Below, piece by piece: positions 46,639-55,066 of a stretch of 64,000 bases of DNA. The notes beneath the pieces were generated by a model. It was not told where the DNA came from. It saw only the letters and a program-made list of their open reading frames with translations, and did no database searches. The position numbers and the translations under genes were made by a program. Position 1 is the first letter of the stretch; every line of letters begins with the position of its first letter. Source of the DNA: Hymenobacter radiodurans (GTDB lineage: Bacteria; Bacteroidota; Bacteroidia; Cytophagales; Hymenobacteraceae); contig NZ_CP037921.1 of assembly GCF_004355185.1 (NCBI RefSeq), forward strand, positions 124,001 through 188,000. The letters are read 5' to 3'.

Positions 46639-46977
46639 TCAGGCCCCGGCTTTCGCGCCTTTGCTCAAGAAGCGCGGGTTCTTCATGATTTTGCCATTCT
46701 TCATCATGTGCTCCCCTTCTTTCATCTGGATGACGGTGCCATCCTTGCGGGTGCAGCTACCATTAGTTCGGCAGACGGTGCCGTCGCGCATGGTCATGGG
46801 TTGGGTCATCGGCAGCAGCTGGCCGCCCTGAACGAACATCATCCGGCCGTCCTTCAGCACGCAGTAGTCGTGCAGCGGCAGGGCGGCCGCCGGGCCAGGG
46901 GGACTGGTCTGCGCGTGGGAGGCGCTGGCGAGCCCCAGCAGCAGGAAAACGAACAGCAGAAAGGGTAGCTTCTTCAT
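46639..46977 (-). CDS. Exported DUF6799-domain protein
   Basis: This 112-residue protein has a signal peptide (LLFVFLLLGLASASHAQ) and starts at ATG 46977. The mature part has two copies of a short motif: DYCVLKDGRMMFVQGGQLLP and CTRKDGTVIQMKEGEHMM, each with a KDG turn; this matches what I recall as DUF6799. There are three cysteines and clustered methionines (LPMTQPMTMRDG; MMKNGKIM), which could bind Cu(I) in the periplasm (inference). It is followed by the methyltransferase on the same strand after 90 bp. Confidence 0.75.
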   Translation of the reverse strand: MKKLPFLLFVFLLLGLASASHAQTSPPGPAAALPLHDYCVLKDGRMMFVQGGQLLPMTQPMTMRDGTVCRTNGSCTRKDGTVIQMKEGEHMMKNGKIMKNPRFLSKGAKAGA

Positions 46978-47253
46978 AACGGGACGGCAGGGCGCACGCG
47001 GGAGAGCGTAATAAGAGCGAGCAAAATTCCGGCTTTGGGGAGGCCCTCCCCATGATCTTCGTGCCCGAAGCACATGACCTTTATCATAGTCTACCCAGCA
47101 GTGATGGCTTACCCCCTGCCGAAAGGCCCGGCACGAAAGCCCCGCCGGGCCGGTACTTTGAGGAGTGGAAATGGATATCTGGGAACCAGGGCAGTCGCCT
47201 AAGCGGCCCTGCTAGTGGCCCGCGCCACCCAGTCAGGCGTTAGCGGGCAGGCG

Positions 47254-47904
47254 CTAATGATGCCCCATGCCCCCACTTAACAGGTGTTTGAGGATAACCA
47301 ACAGCAGGCCCGCCCCCAAAAGGATGAAGAGCACGTACCGCCCCCACGGCGTGGGCGCCGCCGAAGCGCGCCCAGCGGCTACCCGCTGGGTGTGTTCGCG
47401 TTGTTGCCGGCGCCACTGGCCGATCCGCCCCCAGGGCTTGTACACCGAAATAGCGGTGGCCGCCAGCAGCACCACCAGCGCGGCGGCGGCATCGGCCAGC
47501 AGTTGCAGGCGCAGTCCACGCAGATCGGTCGCGGAAAGATCCGTTTTAGCGGCCACTTCGGCCAGGTAGCTGATGGGCTGCATGTGGAGCAGCAGCAGCA
47601 GCGTAGCCCCCACCGTGAGCACCAGCTTCACCAGCACCCAATAGTGCTTGAAGAGCCCCCACGGCGTACCCAGGGCCTGCACCACGCCCGTGAGCAACGC
47701 CCCCAGGCTGGAGGGCACAATAATCAACCAGCCGCTGAGTCCCATGGCCAGGTACGCCGTGCGCACCAGCAAGGCATCCTCGCTGGTCAGCCCGGTGATG
47801 GCCAGGGCCAGGAACACGGCTACCGCCCCGAGCCAGCCCACGGAGAACGTGATATGGGCCGTGAGCATGAACTTGCGCAGGAGCGGGGATAAAGTCATCG
47901 ACAT
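47254..47904 (-). CDS. CopD/DUF2269-like integral membrane protein
   Basis: This 216-residue protein has four to five membrane helices. HITFSVGWLGAVAVFLAL holds a His near the periplasmic edge, a common feature of DUF2269/CopD-like proteins; GTPWGLFKHYWVLVKLVLTV carries a second. A cytoplasmic basic linker (WRRQQREHTQRV) precedes the last helix and a His-containing end (GGMGHH). Proteins of this kind import or sense copper or bind heme; the role here is uncertain. Start ATG 47904 (alternative 47898). It is isolated between two gaps. Confidence 0.7.
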   Translation of the reverse strand: MSMTLSPLLRKFMLTAHITFSVGWLGAVAVFLALAITGLTSEDALLVRTAYLAMGLSGWLIIVPSSLGALLTGVVQALGTPWGLFKHYWVLVKLVLTVGATLLLLLHMQPISYLAEVAAKTDLSATDLRGLRLQLLADAAAALVVLLAATAISVYKPWGRIGQWRRQQREHTQRVAAGRASAAPTPWGRYVLFILLGAGLLLVILKHLLSGGMGHH

Positions 47905-48000
47905 GGAATTGAGAGACGGAGATGGCCCGCGAATTTACCGGCCCTGGGGTAGGCTACGCTACAGAAGTGCGCCAACCACCTGCCTGTTTTTTAGGCCCCG

Positions 48001-48044
48001 AAAAACAGCAGCAGCCAGCTGGTACGAATACCGGCTGGCTGCTG
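48001..48044 (-). terminator. Rho-independent terminator of the four-helix copper protein gene
   Basis: CAGCAGCCAGCTGGT/ACCGGCTGGCTGCTG gives a 15-bp stem (one mismatch pair) with a six-base loop. On the minus strand it is followed by CTGTTTTT, 20 bp after the stop at 48064. Confidence 0.85.
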
Positions 48045-48063
48045 GAAAGTCAGGCGGGGTAAG

Positions 48064-48399
48064 CTAGGCGGCCATGCCCTGGCGGCAGGCTTGTTCGCAG
48101 CGGCGACAAGCCTCGGCGCACTCGCGGCAATGCGCGGAGTGGGCGCCGTGCTGCTCGCACTCATCGCCGCAGGCCTTGCAGATTTCGGCGCACTCTTTCA
48201 GCAAATGGGCGGCGTGCTCCGAGCCGCGGGCCACAAATCGGGCGGTGAGGGCACAGATGTCGGCGCAGTCGCGGTCGAGCAGGACGCAGCGGGCCATCAT
48301 CTGCACGTTTTCTTCCTGCAGGCAGGCGGTGGCGCAGTGCTCGCAGGCGGCGATGCAGGCATTGAGGGCGTCGAGCAGAGATTGGTTTTGGGTATGCAT
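48064..48399 (-). CDS. Four-helix-bundle copper-binding protein (Csp/DUF326-like)
   Basis: This is a 111-residue protein from ATG 48399 with no signal peptide, so it is cytosolic like Csp3. Cysteines lie along helices in CxxC/CxxxC spacing: CIAACEHCATACLQEE, MMARCVLLDRDCADICAL, LKECAEICKACGDECEQH and CRECAEACRRCEQACRQG, about 18 in total. In known Csp proteins these thiols fill the bundle core with Cu(I). It therefore stores or buffers copper. A FrmR/CsoR-type GC-tract box lies about 50-65 bp upstream and a strong terminator follows. Confidence 0.93.
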   Translation of the reverse strand: MHTQNQSLLDALNACIAACEHCATACLQEENVQMMARCVLLDRDCADICALTARFVARGSEHAAHLLKECAEICKACGDECEQHGAHSAHCRECAEACRRCEQACRQGMAA

Positions 48400-48447
48400 A
48401 GGAAAGAGGGTTAGGTAAGGGAATAAGCAACCCAACCGGGCCGCTGT

Positions 48448-48467
48448 ATAGGTATACCCCCCCCTTC
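48448..48467. promoter_or_regulatory. Candidate CsoR/FrmR-type operator upstream of the Csp gene
   Basis: TATAGGTATACCCCCCCC (48448-48464 and following) has the A+T-flanked G/C tract typical of FrmR/RcnR/CsoR operators. It is 50-65 bp upstream of the Csp ATG. The 8-C run is also error-prone in sequencing. Confidence 0.45.
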
Positions 48468-48485
48468 TATCTGCGGTTTTACATA

Positions 48486-49115
48486 TTATCCCCCTTCCCT
48501 TGCATCATTTAGGGCCTTTGTGGTCTTGGCCGGAAGCAACTCGGCGCCGAGCCGCCGGCGATACGTGGAAGGCGAACAGCGGGTCAGGCGCCGGAACTGG
48601 CCGGAGAAGTGCGCCAGGCTGCTGTACCCCAGCCGCCGGGCAATGAGGCCCACGCCGAGGGCTGAGGAGGCCAGCAGCTCCTGAGCATAAGCCAGGCGCT
48701 CACCGAGGAGGTAACCCGCCAGGGTTTGGCCGGTGCCCAGCCGGGCAAAGGCCGCGCTGAGCTGCGGATACGACAACCCCAGCTCCTGGGCAACCGCCTC
48801 CCCAAACGCTCGGTGCCGCAGCACCTCCCCCGGTTGACGCAGCCGCCGGTTTACCGCCTCGCTCACTCGCTCTACCAGCGTCTGGTGCCAGGTTTCGAGC
48901 AGCGCGAACCGGGCCGCGGCCAGCGTGGCCCGCACCCGGGGCCAGTCCACCGCTTCCGCCGGGCCGGCTACCGTAGCGGCGCCCAGCCGCACGTCGAGCA
49001 CCTGCAGGCCCAGCCCTTCCAGCTCCCGGCGCACCACCCGAATACCGCGCGCGCAGACCATGTGCTTGATGAAGAGCACGGTGGTAGGCGAAGCAGCGTC
49101 GGGGTGAGGGGCCAT
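48486..49115 (-). CDS. AraC-family regulator with degenerate HMA-like N-terminus
   Basis: This is a 209-residue protein. Residues 13-75 look like a heavy-metal-associated fold (VLFIKHMVCARGIRVVRREL; LGLQVLDVRLG), but the second cysteine of the CxxC is Gly (CARG). The C-terminal two HTH motifs are standard AraC (FGEAVAQELGLSYPQLSAAF; GLIARRLGYSSLAHFSGQFR). A paralogue at 63818 keeps CPQC. The N-terminal domain probably senses copper or silver, or interacts with a partner. It probably controls the RND system 3 operon, being its last gene. Start ATG 49115. Confidence 0.88.
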   Translation of the reverse strand: MAPHPDAASPTTVLFIKHMVCARGIRVVRRELEGLGLQVLDVRLGAATVAGPAEAVDWPRVRATLAAARFALLETWHQTLVERVSEAVNRRLRQPGEVLRHRAFGEAVAQELGLSYPQLSAAFARLGTGQTLAGYLLGERLAYAQELLASSALGVGLIARRLGYSSLAHFSGQFRRLTRCSPSTYRRRLGAELLPAKTTKALNDAREGG

Positions 49116-49127
49116 CAGTACGCGGCG

Positions 49128-49439
49128 TTAAGGCAGGTAGATACCGCGTTGCCAGCACTCGGTGTAGTCCAGCACCATGTGCAGCAGAAAGCCCACGGCC
49201 CACACCCGGGTGCGGGCGGGCACGAGCAGCAGCCCGTAGGCGCCGATGGCCCAGTAGGTGTGGAAGGTGTGGAAGTTGATGCTGCACCGCTCCGCGTCGT
49301 AGAAGGGCGTGGCCCACAAATGATCCAGGTCGAGCAGCAACGCGGCGGCCAGCACCAGCCAGACCCGCCGCCAGTGGGGCCGGTAAAACCCCAGGGCGAC
49401 GAGGCCGGGCACCGTGATATGGAGAAAAGCGTGCAGCAT
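49128..49439 (-). CDS. DUF6122-family small membrane protein
   Basis: This 103-residue protein has helices near 5-20, 27-45, 65-85. The signature LLLDLDHLWATPFYDAERCS then FHTFHTYWAIGAYGLLL and a final LDYTECW carry Asp, His and Cys residues that are conserved with the 31 kb and 28.7 kb copies. Such residues could form an intramembrane metal site (inference; family function unknown). It lies 3 bp after the RND permease stop and 12 bp before the AraC gene, so it is part of that operon. Confidence 0.85.
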   Translation of the reverse strand: MLHAFLHITVPGLVALGFYRPHWRRVWLVLAAALLLDLDHLWATPFYDAERCSINFHTFHTYWAIGAYGLLLVPARTRVWAVGFLLHMVLDYTECWQRGIYLP

Positions 49440-49442
49440 CCC

Positions 49443-52400
49443 TTAGCGCACGGGCAGCACCGGGTTGCGGTCCCCGGCCGGCGTCAGCGGCTGGGCATCC
49501 AGTTCCTGCGGGTGGTCGTCGAGGCCTACTTCCTGGTGGGAAGCGAAATACTGGGCCAGGGCTTTTTCGCCCACCAGCCAGAACACCACGGGCGTGACGA
49601 TGATGTCCAGGAACGTGGAGGAGAGCAGGCCGCCCAGAATGACGGTAGCCACCGGGTACAGGATTTCCTTGCCCGGCGCGTCCTTGGCCAGCGTCAGCGG
49701 TACCAGGGCCAGGGCCGCCACCAGAGCGGTCATCAGCACGGGCACCAGGCGCTCCAGGGAGCCGCGCACAATCATGCGCCTACCGAATTTCTCCCCCTCG
49801 TGCTCCACCAGATGGATGTAGTGGGAAATCATCATGATGCCGTTGCGCGAGGCAATGCCCGTCAGGGTGATGAAGCCCACGAGCGAGGCGATGCTGAACG
49901 TGCCCCCGGTGAGCAGCACCGCCACCACCGAGCCAATCAGGGCCAGGGGAATGTTGAGCATGATCTGCCCGACCATGTAGGTGGACTTGAAGTGCGAGTA
50001 GAGCACCAGGAAAATGCCGGCCAGCGAAAACAAGCTCAGCCACAGAATCTTCTGGGAGGCCGACTGCTGGCTCTCGAACTGCCCCCGTAGGTCAGGTAGT
50101 AGCCCGCGGGCAGCTTGACCTGCTGGCTGACTTTCTGCTGAATCTCCTTCACGGTGGAGCCCAGGTCACGCTCGGCCACGTTCAGGGAGATGGTGATGCG
50201 GCGCTGGGTATTTTCGTGGTTGACGGTGTTGGGGCCGGGCTCGTAGAGAATGTCGGCCACCTGGCTGACGGGGATTAGGGCCCCCGTGGGCGTTTCAATG
50301 CGGGTCTGGCCAATGGCGGTCAGGTCGTTGCGCTGGCTTTCGGGCAGCTTGACGATCAAGTCGAAGCGCTGCTGGCCGTTGAGCATCTGCGACACCACGG
50401 CGCCCTGAAAGAGGGTTTCCAGGTCCTGCACCACTTCGCCCCGCTCCATGCCGTAGGCGCGCAGGGCGTCCTCCCGGGGGCGGATGAGCAGCTGGGGGAT
50501 CTGCACCTGCTTTTCCACCTGTAGGTCCACCACGCCCGGCACCGTGGCCGCGGCGGCGCGGACTTCGTTGGCGTAGCGGCGCAATTCGAGCAGGTCGTTG
50601 CCAAAAACCTTGATGGCGACCTGGGCCCGCACGCCCGAGAGCAGGTGGTCCAGGCGGTGGGAGATGGGCTGGCCAATGTTCACGTTCACGCCGGTGATCA
50701 GGCTGAGCTTGTCGCGCATGTCGGCCAGGATCTCATCCCGGCTGCGCATCTCGCGGCCCTCCTTTGCCAGCTCCTCTTCGGTTTTGAAGGCCACCTCGAT
50801 TTCCGAGTTGTTGACGGACTCGGCGTGCTCGTCGAGCTCGGCGCGGCCCGTGCGGCGGGCGGTGTAGGCCACTTCCGGAATCTTGAGCATCTGCTCCTCG
50901 CCGATGGTGCCCAGGCGGTTGGACTCGGTGAGGGAGGTGCCGGCGGGGGCCGAGAAGTTCACCGTCAGCGAGCCCTCGTTAAAGGGCGGCAGAAACTCCG
51001 TGCCGAAGAAGGGCACCATGGCCGCCGCCATCACAAAGAGCAAGGCGGTGGAGGTGAGCACCAGCTTGGGATGCTGCAGCCCCCAGCCCAGCAGGCGGGT
51101 ATCTTTTTTCTTGAGCCAGCGCACCAGGCCCCCGTCGGTTTCGGGGTGGTCCATCTGCTTCATCTTCGGCAGCAGGTAGTAGCACAGCACCGGCGTGATG
51201 GTGAGCGAGACAAACAGCGAGGCCACGATGCTGGTGATGTAGGCGATGCCCAGGGGCGCAAAAATGCGGCCTTCCATGCCCTCGAGCGCGAATAGAGGCA
51301 GGAACACGAGCACCACGATGATGGTGGCGTACACGATGGAGTTGCGCACCTCCGAGCTGGCGGCATAGATGACTTTCAGCACCGGCCGCGGCCTGGGCAG
51401 CTGCCGGTTTTCCCGTAGGCGCCGATACACGTTTTCCACGTCCACGATGGCATCATCCACGAGCTCGCCGATGGCAATGGCCAGCCCGCCCAGGGTCATG
51501 GTGTTGATGGAGATGCCCGCCGCGCGAAACACGAGCGCCGTCACCAGCAGCGAAAGCGGGATGGCCACCAGCGAGATGAAGGTGGTGCGCACGTTCAGCA
51601 GAAAGGCGAACAGCACGATGATCACCAGGATGGCGCCGTCGCGCAGGGCCTCCTCCACGTTGGTGATGGACGACTCAATAAACTCGGACTGCTTGAACAA
51701 GCGGGTGTTGACCTGCACGTCCTTGGGCAAAGAGGGCTTGAGCTCCACCAGCGCTTTTTCTACGGCCTCGGTGAGGCCCACGGTGGCCGCGCCCGGCTGC
51801 TTCTCGATGCTCAGAATTACGGCCGGCTTGCCGTTTACGCTGCCGTCCCCGCGCTTGAAGCGGGCGCCGAACTCCACGCGGGCGATGTCGACCACGCGCA
51901 CGGGCGACTGCTCGCGGTAGCCCACGATGATGTTTTCGATGTCCGTGACCGAGCGCAGGCGGCCCAGGTTGCGGATGAGCACCTCCGAGCCGTTGCGGTC
52001 GAAGAAGTTGCCGGTGGTATTCAGGTTGGAGTTGCGCAGCGCGTCCTCCACCTGGTTAACGGTGATGCCCGTCGCGTTCAGGCGGGCCATATCCAGCAGC
52101 ACCTGGTACTGCAGGTTGTCGCCGCCAATAGGGATGACCTGGGCCACACCCGGAATCGAGAGCAGGCGCTGGCGCACGGTGTAGTTGGCCAGGGTGCGCA
52201 AGTCGGCGGCGTTGGTTTCCTTGCCGCCCGACAGGCCTACGAGCATGATCTGGCCCATCACCGAGGAGATAGGACCCAGCACCGGGGTGATGCCCGTGGG
52301 CAGCTGCTCGCCCACGGTCTGCAGCTTTTCGCTGACGATCTGGCGGGCGGTGAAGATGTCCGTGCCGTAGTCGAACTCCACGAACACCATGCCCAGGCCG

Positions 52401-52662
52401 ATGGCCGAGTTGGAGCGCACGGCCGACACGCCGGTGGCCCCGTTCAGGGCCGTCTCCACGGGCAGCGTCACCAGCGCCTCTACTTCCTCGGGGCCATACC
52501 CGGGGATTCGAGGAAGACGGTCACGCGGGGGCGGTCCAGGTCAGGCAGCACGTCCACGGGCAGCTGCTGGGCCGTGTACGCCCCGGCCAAAAGCAGGCCT
52601 ACGGCGAAGGCCAGCATGAGCAGGCGGTTCTGCAGGGCAAAGCGAATTATCTTATCAAGCAT
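49443..52662 (-). pseudogene. Heavy-metal RND permease (system 3), two frameshifts
   Basis: ATG 52662 opens with QLPVDVLPDLDRPRVTVFLE. The frame is broken near 52499-52505 (resuming after PGYGPEEVEALV with TLPVETALNGATGV) and at the C-run 50082-50086 (after YLTYGG, resuming FESQQSASQKILWLSLFS). Two restored bases give 1073 residues. VVDDAIVDVENVYRRL is the HME TM4 signature; VTLPVETALNGATGV is close to CzcA/CnrA-like pumps. It exports a divalent or monovalent metal ion by proton antiport. Downstream of its adaptor with a SnoaL-like gene between. Confidence 0.87.
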
Positions 52663-52764
52663 CGGTTGTTAGCGCAAAAGAGGAAGAAGTGAAGGCGGCC
52701 GGGTGGCACCTCCCCTCCCGAAATCGGCAGCGTCCTAGGCCGCAGTCCGGGCCCACCGGACAAC

Positions 52765-53283
52765 TTATTTTTTGACGCGGGGCGTGCGGGCCGAGGAGTG
52801 GGTGGTCATGATTTGCCACTGGCCGGCGGCGTTTTTGCGCAGCACGGACGTGGCCACCCCGCGGCGGACGATGGGCGCCTTGGCTTCCTTCTCTTTGGGA
52901 TCGGGTTTCAGGTTGATGGTATAGGTGTAGGTTTCCGTGGCGAAGGCGTAGGGGCCATCCACCTGCACCGCGGCTTGGTAGTCGCTGAAGGTGAAGGCCT
53001 TGAACTCCTTCAGCTCCGGCGCCAGGTGGTGGGCGGCGTAGTGCTGGTAGGTGCCTTCCACCCCCCCCGACTCGAACACCTGCGAGTTGGCCGTGAACAG
53101 GCGGTGGGTGCCCGTGGTGTCCAGCTTCTGCACGGCCTGTTGGTACTTGGTCAGCGTTGCTTTGACGGCGGCCTCGTCAGCCGCCGACCCGGGGGCAGCA
53201 GCCGGGGTGGTTTGGGCCTGCGCCGTGGGGGCGGCAACAGCAAGGGTAGCGGTCAGCGCCGCGAAGGCAAGAACATGTTTCAT
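52765..53283 (-). CDS. Exported SnoaL/DUF4440-like (NTF2-fold) protein
   Basis: This 172-residue protein has a signal peptide (LAVAAPTAQAQ). Its NTF2-like fold shows in AVKATLTKYQQAVQKLDTTG (first helix, with the FTANSQVFESGG following strand) and WQIMTTHSSART at the end. A deep pocket is typical, but a catalytic residue set was not recognised. It sits between the adaptor and permease genes of system 3, on the same strand with gaps of 38 and 102 bp. Perhaps it binds a periplasmic ligand or metal chelate. Confidence 0.8.
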   Translation of the reverse strand: MKHVLAFAALTATLAVAAPTAQAQTTPAAAPGSAADEAAVKATLTKYQQAVQKLDTTGTHRLFTANSQVFESGGVEGTYQHYAAHHLAPELKEFKAFTFSDYQAAVQVDGPYAFATETYTYTINLKPDPKEKEAKAPIVRRGVATSVLRKNAAGQWQIMTTHSSARTPRVKK

Positions 53284-53321
53284 GGGAGGGGAAGAGAAGG
53301 CCCCCGGTGGGGGCGGGTGGG

Positions 53322-54467
53322 TTACTGGTTGAGGTAAATGGATTTGAGCTGGTAGGTGCCTGTGGTGACGACCCGGTCGTTTTCGTTGACCTCGCCCTGG
53401 GCTAGCACGGTCTGCTCGCCGTTGACGGCGCCGGGCTGCACGTACTGAATCTTAAAGCGCTCGGGCGCGGTGTGCACGAACACCACGGGCTTGCCGTTCA
53501 GGTCGGTGACGGCCGAGGTAGGCACCACCAGCTGGGGCTCGCTGCCGCCACTTTGGCCGACTACCTGCACGTTCACCGCCTGGCCCGCGCGGTAGGCACT
53601 GCCGGCCGCGCCGTCGAGTTCGAGCACCAGTTGCCGGGCTTGATTCACGGGGTTCACCACGTTGCTGAACACCACCAGGCGGGCCGCTACCCCGGCCTGG
53701 CCCTGCAGGCCTTCCACCCGGAACTTCGCCCCGGGCGACACCTTGGCCAGATCCTGGGCAAACACCTGGGCTTCGACGCGCAGCTTGCGGGGGTTGATGA
53801 CGCGGAAGAGCTCATCCCCCTGGTTTACTTGCTGGCCTACGGCCAGCGAGAACACGTCCACCGTGCCGCTGATGGGCGAGAGGATGGACACGCGGCGGTT
53901 GCTGGCCTGGCCGTTATAGATGCTGGCGTTCTGCCGGGCCTGGCGCAGGCGCAGCTCGGCGGCCACTACGTCTTTGCGCGCGGCGATGTCGGCAATGCTT
54001 TGCAGGCGGGCGTACTCCTGCTGAGCCGCGCGCAGCTCGGCCTGGGCGTTGGCCCGCTCCGTGCTGAGCCCGATCTGCTCGGTCGCGGCCAAGGTTTGCT
54101 CGATGACGGCCAGCGTCTGCCCGGCCCGCACTTGCTGGCCTACCCGGGCGGGGAGGCTGACAATGCGGCCCGTTTGAGGCACCACAATCGGCCCTTCGCC
54201 GCCGGCGGCGGCCGAAACCGTGCCGTAGAGCGTGGCCCGGCTGTAGGTTTGGGAGTAGCTGGCCAGGCTGGTGCCCACCTTAAACAGGAACTGGCTTTCC
54301 TTGGGCAGCAGCACCTCATCGGTGAGGGCGACGCCGGGGCTCGCGGGGGCGGCGGCCCCGTGGTCTTCCCCCCCGTGGCCGAGCACCGCAGCGGGTGGGG
54401 GCAGCAGCACGGTGAGCACCAGCGTAGTGGCGGCCGCGGCGGCGAGGAATTTATGCTTGGTTTTCAT
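53322..54467 (-). CDS. RND periplasmic adaptor (system 3), HGGEDHG N-terminus
   Basis: This is a 381-residue adaptor with an N-terminal signal (LAAAAATTLVLTVLLPPPA) and no lipobox. A short His/Glu/Asp motif LGHGGEDHGAAAP directly follows, the same motif as in the next protein. Then comes the lipoyl half (GPIVVPQTGRIVSLPARVGQ), a hairpin (ERANAQAELRAAQQEYARL), and LSPISGTVDVFSLAVGQQV for the second half. The N-terminal motif could load metal onto the pump. The ATG overlaps the upstream protein's stop by 17 bp. Confidence 0.87.
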   Translation of the reverse strand: MKTKHKFLAAAAATTLVLTVLLPPPAAVLGHGGEDHGAAAPASPGVALTDEVLLPKESQFLFKVGTSLASYSQTYSRATLYGTVSAAAGGEGPIVVPQTGRIVSLPARVGQQVRAGQTLAVIEQTLAATEQIGLSTERANAQAELRAAQQEYARLQSIADIAARKDVVAAELRLRQARQNASIYNGQASNRRVSILSPISGTVDVFSLAVGQQVNQGDELFRVINPRKLRVEAQVFAQDLAKVSPGAKFRVEGLQGQAGVAARLVVFSNVVNPVNQARQLVLELDGAAGSAYRAGQAVNVQVVGQSGGSEPQLVVPTSAVTDLNGKPVVFVHTAPERFKIQYVQPGAVNGEQTVLAQGEVNENDRVVTTGTYQLKSIYLNQ

Positions 54468-55065
54468 AGACTGCAGGGGTAGGCGTGGAAATGGACTCTT
54501 CCGCGCGGCGTGGGCGGCGGCGCAGCAGCAGGGCCGTCAGGCCAATGCCGAGGGCAAAGGCGCCCACCAGGGCCAGCACGGTCTTCCAGGAGGAAAACGG
54601 AGAGGCAGCTACCGGCGCGGCAGCGGCTACGGGCAGCTTTTGGCCGACCTTGATGCCTTCGAGCAGCAGCAGATCCGCTTGCTCCCCGGCCACGATGTTG
54701 GCCGTGAAGCTGTAGGTCTTGTTAGCCGGAAACTCCCCTTCCACCAGGTAAATGCCGGGTTCTTGCTCCGTCACGGCCCACTTTAGGTTCGCATCTTCCG
54801 GGTTGGTCAGGGTCAGCTTGGCGCCCTTGATGGGGGCGTTGGTGGCGTAGTCCGACAGGAACAGCCGCAGGTCGGCGGGCTGGCCGCCGTCCAGCGGCGC
54901 GTAGCGCAGCAGCACTTCGAACTGTTCGGACAGGGCCGCCACGGAAAAGGAGGTGGCCCCGGCGGGGGTGCCGGCTTGGGCTCCCTCGCCGTGGTCTTCG
55001 CCCCCGTGGGCGTGGGCGCGGCTCACGAGCAGCAAACCCAGCAGTAGCATCAGCAGTTGTTTCAT
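54451..55065 (-). CDS. Exported HGGEDHG protein with C-terminal anchor
   Basis: This 204-residue protein has a signal peptide (LLMLLLGLLLVSRAHA) directly followed by HGGEDHGEGAQAG. Residues ~40-140 look like an immunoglobulin-like/FixH-type beta domain (LRYAPLDGGQPADLRLFLSD; GIYLVEGEFPANKTYSFTAN). A membrane helix near 165-185 and a short basic tail follow. It lies between the channel and adaptor genes of RND system 3 (2 bp and -17 bp spacing), so it is probably a dedicated periplasmic accessory to metal loading. It occurs in Bacteroidota czc/cus operons as an uncharacterised protein. Confidence 0.75.
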   Translation of the reverse strand: MKQLLMLLLGLLLVSRAHAHGGEDHGEGAQAGTPAGATSFSVAALSEQFEVLLRYAPLDGGQPADLRLFLSDYATNAPIKGAKLTLTNPEDANLKWAVTEQEPGIYLVEGEFPANKTYSFTANIVAGEQADLLLLEGIKVGQKLPVAAAAPVAASPFSSWKTVLALVGAFALGIGLTALLLRRRPRRAEESISTPTPAVYENQA

Positions 55066-55066
55066 C

